Positions 10,830 through 20,993 of a DNA stretch of 64,000 nt are shown piece by piece. A program made the position numbers and the translations under genes. The DNA comes from Peromyscus leucopus (lineage: Eukaryota; Chordata; Mammalia; Rodentia; Cricetidae), in the NCBI RefSeq assembly GCF_004664715.2, contig NC_051084.1, positions 61,951,334 through 62,015,333 on the forward strand, given 5' to 3'. The number at the start of each line of letters is the position of its first letter. The first letter of the stretch is position 1. The notes beneath the pieces are model-generated. The model saw nothing but the letters and a program-made list of their open reading frames with translations, had not been told where the DNA came from and made no database searches.

Positions 10830-11340
10830 AGCTATGATGGAATATTCAGGGCCTGTAGCATTTAGGATAGCTAGACTCTGGTCTTCTGGCAGTCAGGGCC
10901 TGTGGTTGAGCATCATGGGGTCTGCCAGAGTTGGATGGGACACAGATGAGGGCAGAAGGGAGGCCAGGTGGAGATGGTCTGTGATATCCACAGGAGGTGT
11001 GGACATGGGGGAGGGAAGGATGCAGCTGTTGTCACAGAACCAGAGATGACCCTGAACATTGGGTCTGGGGGAACAGAGAGAGTGGAGAAGGTCCACAGCA
11101 GCCAACATGGTCTTCTGGCAGGTGTGGTCTGTGGTTGAGCAGAGGCTGACTGCCTGGGTTGGGGGCTGGTCCACAGTAACAAGGACAGGAGGGGTGGGGG
11201 GTGGGGATGATGGTCTGTGGGATCCACAGGAGGCTTGGACAGCTGGGAGGGTAGGCTGCAGCAAAGGTTCTGCTGCTGAGATGGGGAAGACCCTGAGGAT
11301 TGGGTCTGGGGGAACAGAGAGAGTCTCTTCAGGTCTTTTC
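10830..11340 (-). repeat. Two tandem L1 5'-UTR monomer-like units
   Basis: Two diverged units of roughly 210-230 bp lie in tandem. Landmarks repeat in the same order: TGGTCTTCTGGCAG (about 10878 and 11109), CTGTGGTTGAGCA (about 10900 and 11130), ATCCACAGGAGG (about 10987 and 11222), and GGGTCTGGGGGAACAGAGAG (about 11060 and 11299). Tandem monomers upstream of ORF1 are the promoter architecture of rodent L1s. Confidence 0.75.
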
Positions 11341-11671
11341 TTTTTAAACTTTCTCATGTACTTATCACGAATTCATGAACTATAGAACTTTTTGGTACTA
11401 TTTTAAAATATTAAATCTTAACCAGAAGTACAGAGGAAAAAAATCAGGTAAGGGTTCAAGGGTCAGGTAAATTTTGGTATTGTAAGTTTGATAACTCAGA
11501 TGGGAAAAATTAAGTTAGTATATTATAAGGGGTTTGATTTAGTTTTAGAAATTGACAATCAAGTCTCTGGATTTTTGAAAGGAGCAGTATTGTAATTAAA
11601 GGCTGTAACTCTTACCATGGCCACTGGGTGGCACCAAACACTCATCAATTGTGCAAGCACACATTTCTCTT

Positions 11672-11675
<4 letters not shown>

Positions 11676-11706
<31 letters not shown>
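11676..11706 (+). repeat. A31 homopolymer
   Basis: An uninterrupted run of 31 A that borders the CpG-rich block on its left. No SINE body is recognised immediately 5' of it. Confidence 0.95.
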
Positions 11707-11710
<4 letters not shown>

Positions 11711-11711
<1 letters not shown>

Positions 11712-12160
11712 GAAAAAACCCTTATTCTTATGGTCTGTGCGCACCTACTCCAGAATTCCTTACATGGGATCCAGGTGGAGGTGTGGGGAGTCTTTGAACC
11801 CTCTGAAGCCGACTAAAGCAAATGCTGTGCGTATAATTGCGTTTTCATTTCTTCCCGTGAAAGTACACCCGTAATAGACATCAAATGGTAAAGGGGTTGT
11901 GCGTGAGACACTGTTAAGATTCAGCGATTCTCTTGCTTTATAGGATTGCGTATAACCAGCATCATTGGGAATCTCAATTTCTGTCAGAGGAGCAATCCTC
12001 ACGCCTGTATCCCAGCCGCCATTCTCAGAGAATCCATCTTTCTGCATTGCTAACACTGGCCTTCTGAACCACCCCAGTGTTAACCAGCCCATGGCCTTTT
12101 TTGGAAAGCTGCAGCATGCATGTGTGCTAAGACTGCGGAGTGCGCTTGTGCCCTGCAGCT
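11711..12160. other. CpG-rich unexplained block
   Basis: With the adjacent relic it carries about 17 CpG dinucleotides in roughly 540 bp, far more than its surroundings. A minus-strand open frame of 110 codons (11760-12092) crosses it, with mixed, non-repetitive composition, but I recognise no protein family. The left border is the A31 run. It could be a young insertion, an unmethylated regulatory block or part of an unfamiliar element. Confidence 0.4.
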
Positions 12161-12162
12161 AC

Positions 12163-12210
12163 TTCTGCAGCATCGCCTGCGGATTTGTTAGAAATGTAAA
12201 TTCTCGGGAT
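12163..12210 (+). mobile_element. MER5-like (hAT-Charlie) DNA transposon relic
   Basis: CAGCATCGCCTGCGGATTTG followed by TTAGAAATGTAAATTCTCGG matches the inner start of the ancient mammalian MER5 family as I remember it. The match fades after about 45 bases. Confidence 0.5.
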
Positions 12211-12416
12211 TCATGCCGTCTGAAACTTTCTACATCAACATTTTGATGTTTCTTCTCTGGTCTCCTACATCGTTGTCTAACCGGAAGCTCCAAAACCAGG
12301 CAGCTTGTCTTATTTAGCAAGTTCTAGACATGTTGGGGAGCATCATCAATGTCTGCCTATAATTTGGTCCCAGACTTGTTATTGGCATCATAGTGCTTTC
12401 TGTTAAATACTCCTCG

Positions 12417-12457
<41 letters not shown>
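12417..12457 (+). repeat. C41 homopolymer
   Basis: An uninterrupted run of 41 C, followed by GCCCC. The complementary strand is a G41 run able to form G-quadruplexes. Such runs are length-unstable and error-prone in assemblies. Confidence 0.95.
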
Positions 12458-12458
<1 letters not shown>

Positions 12459-12469
12459 CCCCTCAGCTG

Positions 12470-12800
12470 GAAGTTTTCCTGTGTCTTGCCCAGTCCACAG
12501 GCTCTCAGACCCAGGTAAACACACAGAGGTTTATATTAATTAAAACTGCTCTGCCATTAACTTCCTACTGACTAGCTCTTACATGTAAACTCAGCTCATT
12601 TCTGTTAATCTATATGTTGTCACATGTTCTTGGGCTTTACCTGTGTGCCATTACATGCTGCTTCCTGGACGGTGGACTGGCATCTTCTGACTCAACCTTC
12701 CTCTTCCCAGAATTCTTGTCTGCTTATCCTGCCTATACTTCCTGCCAGGCTACTGGCCAATCAGCGTTTTATTAAACTAGTGTACAAAAAGCATGATTCC
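12470..12800 (-). mobile_element. LTR-like repeat, antisense (copy 1)
   Basis: It shares ordered words with 15885-16225: TAAACACACAGA, ACTGCT(C/T)(T/G)GCCATTA, TGCCTATACTTCCTG and TGGCCAATCAG(C/T)GTTTTATT. CCAAT and AATAAA-like words on the minus strand suggest an LTR. The family name is not resolved. Confidence 0.5.
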
Positions 12801-12801
12801 A

Positions 12802-12857
<56 letters not shown>
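12802..12857 (+). repeat. (CT)n microsatellite
   Basis: About 55 bases of CT at the right border of the LTR-like repeat. Confidence 0.95.
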
Positions 12858-12861
<4 letters not shown>

Positions 12862-12929
12862 TGTTGTGCATGCATGTCTATGGTATATATGCATGTGTTG
12901 TGTGACACTATTTCTAGGGAGACATGAAC

Positions 12930-13115
12930 AAATGTCTCCTCACTCAGATGTGGAGCCTATAAAACACCAAGTCAGGATACCATCAAAGTCTAGTTTGGTG
13001 AACCAAATGGTTTTATTGGGGTCACTCACAGTGGTGTGGGGGAGGGGTTACTTGCAGCAGGAGACCCTTCAGGGAGCTCAGCTGGTCTCTGCTTCTCCCA
13101 TGCACCTTCACTGAT
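12930..13115. mobile_element. Probable rodent interspersed repeat, unclassified
   Basis: The stretch with AGTCTAGTTTGGTGAACCAA and TTTTATTGGGGTCACTCACA resembles a recurrent rodent repeat, but I cannot place the family or borders. Confidence 0.3.
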
Positions 13116-14002
13116 ATGATTTTTCCAGACAGCTCAGCTTATTGGAAGATGTCTCTCAGTAGTTCTACTACTTATATATATATATATGCTCAGGGAAAGA
13201 GGAAGCTACTAATCTGGTCAGTTTCAGGGGCTTCCGACATTTTTGAGTAGTTTATTTCCTGAGTTCATGAGCTTGCCTGGAGGATGAGATATTTTATCTC
13301 GGAGAAAATTTTTATACAACATTCACATACGTGTTCGTGTATGTGAATCTTGTATCCGTGTGCGTTGAGTGCACGTGTGTACTATGTATGCATGCATTAG
13401 CTTATGTGCACTGGCATGTTTATGTACATGCATATGGCAAGCATACTTCTGTGTTTCTAAAATGACTGCAGAGCGAGTCCCTCTTCCTGTTACATGGCCT
13501 CTTTCTGCCTCTGCAGTTCTCTGCCTCCCTCTTTTCAGCTGGTCTTTTGTTTGTTTATTTTTTGTTAACTTCTCAAATTTAACAAGGTCACTTTGAATTC
13601 TGTCCCTTGGTTTGAAATATTTTCAGTTCGATTTTGCATGATAGAGGGATGTTTCCTATCCCAGATTACAGATAAATGTCTTAGGATGCAAACTTTCCTA
13701 ATTACAGTTTTGCTTGTTCCAATGCCATGGTACTAATGTGTTTCCTTTTTAGAGAATGATGGGGAATTAAAGATAGAGATGAGAAAAGTTCCCTTGCTGC
13801 TTTTGGGATCATCTATCTTTACTCTCACAAATTACACTTCTAGCCAAAGAATATTTTTCCATACGATGGGTGCTAAAACATCCAGTTAGGTGAAATTCAT
13901 ATTTCACTTTTGTTTAAAAATGCTCAAGATCTTTGATCTTCAGGTTTTTTGCAATTCCTTGGATCATGCCAAATGACTTTTTCATGGAAACTTTAACTTT
14001 TC

Positions 14003-14115
14003 CATGAGGCATGAAGAGCTAAAGCGATTAAGGTCACAGAGCTATTTAGCGGCAGAACTTTGAGTAAAACCCATGGATTTTGATCCCCAGCCTTGGGTGC
14101 TTTTCATAATCCACC
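14003..14115 (-). mobile_element. MIR-like SINE relic, antisense
   Basis: GCGATTAAGGTCACAGAGCT and TTTAGCGGCAGAACTTTGAG correspond to the antisense core of MIR (AAGGTCACACAGCT, GTGGCAGAGC). It is strongly diverged. Confidence 0.5.
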
Positions 14116-14659
14116 TTGTCAATTTGCATCCACTTAATCACCTATAATGAATTCATTATTTTATAGGTGTTGAGCCTGTTTTTATTTGCCTTGGGGCTTA
14201 GGAACTAGAACATTCTCATGTTGTGTCTACCCACATGAGAATCCTACTGTCAGTCATTTTTATTGTAATTGTTCATTCAGAACACGTTCCCAGAGAATGT
14301 CCTAGGCGTCAGGTGCTTTAGAATGTAATGGCAGCAATAACAGCATTTGGGTGCGATTGTGTAACTCCAAATCCTGTTGTGTGTACTTACCTCGTGTGGT
14401 CCTCACTGCCAGCACTGTGATGAGGGAGGCAATAATAGATTGAATCTAGAAAATCTCGGTAATATTTGTTGGGTACCTGTGAAGACAGGCTAGCTGCAGA
14501 TGTAGCAGGCCAGAGAGACTTTTCTTTTTTCTCCACTTCAGGATTTTCAGACAGTTCCTGTGAAAACGCTTTGCCAGATATTTGTTCTTCTTGCAGTTAA
14601 AGGTTACTGTCACTTTGTGTTATTTTTGTTCTTTGATTGGAGCTAGAGTTTGACTCTGG

Positions 14660-14765
14660 GGTTTTGGTTGGCCTGCAACTAACTCACTATATAGACCAGG
14701 CTGGTCTCAGAGTTACAGATCTATTTGATGTCTTTCTTTCCTGAAATGCTGGGATCATGCCTGCC
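14660..14765 (-). mobile_element. Diverged B1-like SINE, antisense
   Basis: TATATAGACCAGGCTGGTCTC, then GAAATGCTGGGATCATGCCTG, are antisense B1/7SL-derived words. Confidence 0.6.
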
Positions 14766-15639
14766 TTATTGTTGTTTTACATCTCTCCCTTGTCCCAGAG
14801 AGAAATGAGACAAAATGCTCACTTTTCTAACTCATGAAATATTACTGGCCATTATAATGCACAGAGAATTCTGTTAAGCAAGAAGTTCTATAAAGAGGGA
14901 GAAGTCTAGCCACAAACTTGGAGGTCATAGTAACTTCTAGAGGGCCCCAGAATTCCAGACCAATAGGATGAAGATAAATTTTTGACTATTGAAAAACAGT
15001 CACATGACAAGAACAGGAACACCACATGAGTTAAAATTAAACATAAAAATTTCTCAACCTAAAAAGCAATAAAATCTCTCAATTTAAAAGATGATAAAAA
15101 TGTAAATTCAACCTAAAATGTAATGATAAAAATGTAAATCAAAGCTACAACATGACACGGTGTTCTTCACCAGAAGGAAAAGTCGGAGTCTGATAACTTC
15201 AAGTGCCGACAACTGTGTGGAATAGTGAGGACACAAATACACACAGGAGGAATGCAAAAATCGTTTCAGAAAGCAAGATGGCAGCTTCTTTTAAAGTTGA
15301 CCTTGTACCTATGTTTCTTTTTTTTTTTCTTCATATACATTCATCCTAGCAAAAACTTGGCTCATATCTTTAGCAGAACATATTTGGAACTCTCCAAGAG
15401 TTCACTGTTGAAGCAATAGGCTCCTTATAGCCATGTCAGCAGCATATGTGTAGCATCAGTGGAAGCCTATACACAGCAGTTACAGGCGGTGATATGGCAC
15501 CCAAACATTGGGAATTAGGTGGAAAGAGTAGGTCCAAGAACATTTTGTCGTGTGTTATATCTATAAATGTTCAAAAATGAAAGTCAATAGCCTCTTATTT
15601 AGAAATATAAATTTGTTTAATAATATGACTTTTTATTTA

Positions 15640-15829
15640 AAGTATTTTTATTTCATATGTATGTGTGTCTTACCTGCATGTATGGCTGTGCACTATGCAT
15701 GTGCCTGGTGCTCATGGAGGCCAGAAGAGGGTGACTGTAGTTATAGATGGTTGTGAGCCATAATGTTCGTGCTGGGAATCAAACATAGATCCTATGGGAG
15801 AACAGATAATGCCATGTCTCCAGCCCCAG
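15640..15829 (-). mobile_element. B3-type SINE, antisense
   Basis: CTTACCTGCATGTATGGCTG, CATGGAGGCCAGAAGAGGGT, TATAGATGGTTGTGAGCCA and CATGTCTCCAGCCCC occur in the standard antisense order. Confidence 0.75.
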
Positions 15830-15884
15830 CATGATTTTTTAAAGTGCCAAGTGGTTATTTATGAGAATGAGTATAGCTGGAGAA

Positions 15885-16225
15885 TGTCTCTCCAGCTCCT
15901 GCCAAGTCCTGCCAGTCCCGGAGCCCACTTATAGAATAAACACACAGACTCTTACATTATTTAAACTGCTTGGCCATTAGCTCAGGCCTATCATTGTCTA
16001 GCTCTTACTCTTATGTTTAGCCCATTTCTATTAATCTATACTTTGCCATGTGGCTCATGGCTTACTGGTACCTTACATCTTCCCTGTCCTGGCAGCGGCT
16101 CCAGGCAGTCTCTCCCTTCCCTTCCTGTTTCCTCAATTCTCCTCTCTGTTATTCCTGCCTATACTTCCTGTCTGGCAATTGGCCAATCAGTGTTTTATTT
16201 ATATAGAGCGATATCCACAGCAGAT
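15885..16225 (-). mobile_element. LTR-like repeat, antisense (copy 2)
   Basis: Same family as 12470-12800, with shared TAAACACACAGA, AAACTGCTTGGCCATTAGCT, CTGCCTATACTTCCTGTCTG and TTGGCCAATCAGTGTTTTAT. It ends near the GATATCCACAGCAG border. Confidence 0.5.
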
Positions 16226-16370
16226 GAGGAAGAAAATGAATCCAGAGCAGCAAATTAGTTCAGAAGTATTAGAACTCTTTTAGTCTCTTGCTGTCTGAAC
16301 AGTCACATCCATTTGATTCATGAGGATTATTTATATTTTACAATATTATTTCTTATAGTCTTCTGCTTTA

Positions 16371-16384
16371 AAATTATATGTATA

Positions 16385-16423
<39 letters not shown>

Positions 16424-16444
16424 GTGTGTGTGTGTGTGTGTGCA
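16371..16444 (+). repeat. (TA)n(TG)n compound microsatellite
   Basis: A TA-rich run switches to TG near 16421, in intron 33, about 230 bp upstream of the exon 34 acceptors. Confidence 0.9.
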
Positions 16445-16640
16445 CGCACATGTGTGTGCAAGAAGAGGTGTGAAGGCCAGGAGACAATTTCAGTGTCATT
16501 CATGAATAATATCATCTACTTTATTTTGAGACAAGGCTGATAAAGCATCCTTTTTTTTAGATGAACTGATAATTTCATTTTCCATGGTCAAATAAAGCAT
16601 CATTACAGAAATGACATGAGATTTTGAGTTCTTTCCACAG

Positions 16641-16670
16641 GTTTACCTAAACTTCTGGTGACTTTTCCAG
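16641..16670 (+). other. Pkhd1: In-frame alternative 5' extension of exon 34
   Basis: Acceptor GTTCTTTCCACAG (16628-16640) is at least as pyrimidine-rich as the one used for the 223-bp exon. Splicing here would add 30 nt, reading [10 protein letters not shown], with no stop and with phase preserved on both sides. It could be a rodent isoform, a competing site or a chance open intronic stretch. Confidence 0.45.
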
Positions 16671-16893
16671 TGTCCTTGGCTTTCCTATGTGATCTGAGGC
16701 ATGCAGAAGACAGCTGTGAAGCTAGCAGCCACACCTACTTGCAATGTGAGTTGACTGTCACCATAGGGACAAAGAGACTGCCTGGATCCTGGCCTTTCCT
16801 CTACCTTTGTGAAGAGAGTTCCCAGTGTCTCTTTGCACCAGATCACCGGGCAGAGCCAGCCTTCCCATCATCGTTCTCAGGCCTCTTCCTCAG
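16671..16893 (+). CDS. Pkhd1: Pkhd1 internal exon (human exon 34 equivalent)
   Basis: This exon begins after GACTTTTCCAG (acceptor AG 16669-16670) and ends before the donor GTAGCT at 16894. It starts by completing a valine codon and reads [18 protein letters not shown], later [15 protein letters not shown], and ends SGLFL plus AG. The next exon supplies C to give serine. The cysteine-rich run and the SLAFLC start align residue for residue with my recollection of human PKHD1 from c.5381. The window has one extra serine (PSSFSG), making 223 rather than 220 bp. A second good acceptor lies 30 nt upstream (AG 16639-16640) and is also in frame. I chose 16671 on homology, but the longer form cannot be excluded from sequence alone. 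Confidence 0.9.
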
Positions 16894-16944
16894 GTAGCTC
16901 CATCTTTCCTGTCCTCTTTGACTTTCCAACCAGCACATGGCCAC

Positions 16945-19900
16945 TGGGATCCACAGAGCTGGCAAAAAGCACCGGCAGGGTGGATATGTCCTACGGGCCT
17001 CCAACTCTTTCAGAGGGGCCGTTCCATCATGGATTCTAGCCAGCCTAAATATCAAAGCATCTCTGTCTTTTTCAAGTGTTCAAGAGAACATCTGAAAAAT
17101 ATGCCCAGTAAACAGCTCACTTTGTTCTTGCTTAGATTTTAATATTTATCTTCCGATCCAAAGCAACATCTGGTGAATGCCAATGGGGAGAAAGATTAGA
17201 CATTATGAAAAACAGAAGGCTTCCCCCTTTCCTTTTTTCTTTTCTTTCCAAACAGATTCACAAGTATGAAAAAAAATAGTAGAGAAATCTGGCAGATTGC
17301 ACAATGTTTATTCAAAAGAAGGGGGGTTATGCCCTAGAATTACTGTAGAGCTGGGTATTAGAGGCCATACACTTCCAAGGACCCTGAGTTTTAAAAAGGA
17401 AAAAAATATAACAAGCAATACCATGACTGCCTAGATTCAACTCTTTTCTAACAGAATTTTTTAAAATCGAGCATGCTGGTAGCTGTGCATGGCCTTAATT
17501 CCTGTCCGCAGTTCAGTTCCTATACAGGCTGATATCTTATCACCAAACATTGCCTTATGTCTTTATTGCTCATCTGGATAGAATGGTTACAACCAACTTT
17601 TTAACGAAGACCGATTTCCTCATTAAGATATAAAACCAAACAAGACCAGTTGCCTACAGTGGAGGAAATAGCTAGTTCTTTTCATGGCTGTTTGTCTTTG
17701 TGATGTCCTGAGAAGTCTGTCTTTCCACCAGAACTTTCCACCAGAGATTTGTGGCCAGCCAGAGGAAAAGAATGTTTCCGTGGCTGCTGATGCCTTGACG
17801 GGTGTGATGTGCTTTGGAAAGCGATAGTGGGAAGTGAGGGTGTAGAAGTTGTAGTCAGGTGCAGCAGGGTCTCAGGATTCACTATCATGTCCACAGATCC
17901 TGTTCCACTGATTTGGGGAACTTTATCTGGATATCTTAAATAGTGCTCTTGGATTATTTCATGTTCTTTCTCTTTACTGCCAGAGGTGACTGAAACAATT
18001 GTGTCTCAGACCCTGTTACAAATTGTACCCTTACCTATAAGTTTATTTTCAGTGTAAGTGAGAATTTTGCTCAGTATTCTGGCTATTGCAGCATGCCAAA
18101 GTGGATGTGATGTATTGAGCTAGAATTCAGAGCTCTTTAACTTAAACACAGTTTATCTTTCATGCTAAAGAGGAGTGGGAAACATACATGGCCTTTGGTG
18201 CCTAGTAGGAAAGCAGGTGTGATCTTTGGAAGATAGTTTGCTAAATCACTGATCAAAACTGTAGAATTTTACATACTGAACATCCCAGAAATTCCACTTC
18301 TAGGACTTTATTTTAAGAAAGCAGACAGCAGTGTGTGGTATTTACAAAGTTAATAGCTGAAACGAGTTTACTAATACATCCAAATGCCATGGCACTAAGA
18401 GACTTAAAAATCATGCTGTAGAGTGTTCAGTAGGAAATGCTTACAAAGTCCTGAAAAATAAAAACCACAGACCCCAAAGAGGTGCTTTTGGTGACTCCTC
18501 CTTCTACGTGCATTGTGTTTTTTTTGTACACAATTAGATGCTTGGAAAAACCAAGCTGGAAGGATGTATTCAGAAAGGTCCAAAATCTCTGCCTCTAGGT
18601 GGCTATACTGTTGATAGTGTTTATCTTCTTTGTTTAGTTTTTATGTATTTCTCTGTGGAACATATGCTGATTTAACAACTAGATGATACACAGTAAACTC
18701 TGCAAGGGACATTAAGGAAATCATGCAGCATATAGCCTGTCCACTTCTTAAAAGGTTCTGTTTGAGAACATAGAGTACTATTTTTCCAGGGTCTTTTCAC
18801 AGAACCCCCTTCTATTAGATGCTGTATCTCCTTGATAGAACTAATATTGAGCTTTATGTCATTTGGCAAAGGCAGATGTACCTGTGGCAAAACTGTGCCC
18901 CGTGTATCAATCTATCCAGCTATCTACAACCACCACCTGCCATTCATCTTTTAGTGAGTACAACTATGGTCTAGGTGCAAGTGTTGTGTCAGGTCTAGTG
19001 ACTCGATGATAGGACACAAATGTCAACAACCTTAAGAGGTAAAAAGACGGCAGATGTAGTGATCATGTGTGATGACTATTATATACTTATAAAGCATTCA
19101 GACTCTTTAGACACCCTGCTTAGAGGAGCATTTCTAGGAAGAGAAGGTGCCACTGTGGAAATTCAGGTAGTGGAGGCAGCAAGGACAAAGTTACCACAGA
19201 GTTTTATGACCTGGTCAAAGGCCAGCTCAGCAGAAGCAGAGGGAGAAGAAAGTAAAGTGACTCTAGAGAGAAGAGGAAAGTTCTCTGGGAGATATGGGAA
19301 AGCCTTGAAGGGCTCTAGATTTTCTATTAAGTGAGGATGAAGTCCCTGTCCAGTGTCTACAGTGAACGCATGGCAGTATTGGGAGTGCTGGAGCCTGAGG
19401 CTCTTGGCTCGCAGTGCACTTCGCATACTGTTGCCTCTCAGCATCTGTGATGAAAGCTTTGGTGGAGATGTGTGTGGGAAGAGAAACCAGAGCTATGCAA
19501 AGCAAGTCCTGCTTAAGTGGGGAAAGGAGTTTTTATTACTTAAAGAGCAGGACCTCATTACCAGTTTTCTCTCAGATCCAATGGCATCAACTGAAAGAGC
19601 AATAGACAGAGAGTCTAGAATCGTAGGTTCTAGAACTATTATTACAACTGTTTGAACAAACATTTTCACCACATTCCCTTAACTATTTATGTTTATCCTT
19701 CTATATCTATAGTCATATCATTATCTATATATTTGTTGATATCTCAGTTTATTTATATACTTTAATTTCTTTTCAAATCTGATCAACTCTACCTCCTCAT
19801 TCATAAAATTTCTGTGAAAGGAAACATGGACTAATAGTGTTTGCCAAACTTTGAAATTTTGTAAGTGTAAATCTAGTTTTGTTTTTGTTTCTTTGATATT

Positions 19901-20640
19901 GCCTGCATGGAAGGTCTAGTTCAGGCATCATGGCTTCTCTGCCAATTTTAGCAATGGCCTTTAAATGACCAACAACTCTAGTGAGGTAATCAGAGACAAG
20001 TTCAAAGAAAAAAAAAAAAAAGAAAACAAAACTATAAGTCACCAAAAAGGGCGTTAACCTTCCAGAACAGAAGAATCTAAAGAGAGAAGATAATGTGTTG
20101 GGAACAGGCAAACTGAAGGAGAGCAGAGTGGCTTGCATCATTTACTCAGAACTTTGCCAGAGAGGCCAATGACAGAAAAGGATGATGGGCAAACATTTTC
20201 CCAACTAACTATGGGAAAAACGGAGAGTTATGGGAATTTAGAAAAGTCAGTTTGACATTATCCCTGAGAAAATTGTAGGAAGGATTATTAATTAGATGGT
20301 TTATGAGCTTCCAGAAATAAAAGTAGCCGTCTGGGAACCAACTCATATGGAATGTGGTTGTGTCGTCAACCAACTTCATTTCTTTCAGATAGGCTCATAA
20401 GTGATTTATGATGTAAACACAGAGCGAGTCCTTCACAAACTAGTCTAAGACTCTGCTCCAGCCCAGCAGCAGAAAAATAAGTAGAAGTAAAGAAGGAGAA
20501 AGCAACTTTTGGTTGTTAAGCCCCACAGCGGCTTGACAAGCCTCAGATTGCTTTGAAGTCAGGTTTTTGCAAAATCCGTTTTGATTTTGCATTTGTTTCT
20601 ATTTCCATATTTTCAAATATTACATAATATTTTAGTTTTC
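16945..20640 (+). other. Low-repeat interior of intron 34, no gene seen
   Basis: I see no recognisable SINE or L1 until the B1 at 20641, and no splice-flanked open frame. The region near 19130-19330 resembles old dispersed relics but I cannot name them. Confidence 0.4.
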
Positions 20641-20749
20641 TCTCTTTTTTTTTTGTGCCTGTCCTGGGTCTTGCTCTGTAGACCATGCTGGCCTCAAACT
20701 CACAGAGATCTTCCTGCCTCTGCCTCCTGAGTGCTGGGATTAAAGGCGT

Positions 20750-20801
<52 letters not shown>

Positions 20802-20818
20802 CACCACCACCTGGCTGT
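20641..20818 (-). mobile_element. B1 SINE, antisense, with (GCC)n expansion
   Basis: Poly-T, then TCTTGCTCTGTAGACCATGC, CCTCCTGAGTGCTGGGATTA and AAAGGCGTGCGCC are antisense B1. The element's GCGCCACC end has expanded to about 16 GCC units (20752-20800) before CACCACCTGGCTG closes it. Confidence 0.85.
20752..20800 (+). repeat. (GCC)16 trinucleotide tract inside B1
   Basis: A pure GCC run of 49 bases located at the B1 site that normally reads GCGCCACCAC. The CpG-dense expansion is therefore SINE-derived. Confidence 0.95.
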
Positions 20819-20846
20819 GCTATTTTTTTTTTTAATAAGAATAAGT

Positions 20847-20993
20847 GCCGGGCTGTGGTGGCGCACGCCTTTAATCCCAGCACTCGGGAGGCAGAGGCAG
20901 GCGGATTTCTGTGAGTTCAAGGCCAGCCTGGGCTACCAAGTGAGTTCCAGGAAAAGGCACAAAGCTACACAGAGAAACCCTGTCTCGAAAAAC

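Larger units (their letters stand above)
8277..11340 (-). mobile_element. LINE-1 element, minus strand, ORF2 internally deleted
   Basis: Read on the minus strand, the parts come in L1 order: tandem 5' monomers (about 11340-10830), ORF1-like sequence (about 10810-9850), the N-terminal endonuclease part of ORF2 (about 9725-9041), then directly 3'-UTR-like sequence (about 9040-8277). In the ORF2 part, DFNTPFSPVDRSSGR (minus strand, near 9260-9300) corresponds to a conserved L1 endonuclease segment, and the ORF2 start reads ITGINSYWPLISLN near 9700. The reverse transcriptase and C-terminal regions are missing, so a deletion near 9010-9060 removed several kb. Stops and frameshifts show it is inactive. 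Family assignment is Lx-like, from memory. Confidence 0.8.
6565..16670 (+). other. Pkhd1: Pkhd1 intron 33 (about 10.1 kb)
   Basis: This intron runs between donor GTGAGC and the exon 34 acceptor. It holds a minus-strand L1 (8277-11340), SINEs, two related LTR-like elements (12470-12800, 15885-16225), a 41-base C tract and a CpG-rich block (11711-12265). The stretch 7060-7960 has only a GGA-rich purine run, and 13340-14600 only weak MIR-like relics. Confidence 0.8.

Noticed and set aside
10893..11357. 154-codon minus-strand open frame
   Set aside because: It lies wholly in L1 5'-monomer-like tandem repeats.
11760..12092. 110-codon minus-strand open frame as a gene
   Set aside because: No recognisable family, no start or splice context and no poly-A tail on that strand. 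Kept only as part of the CpG-rich block observation.
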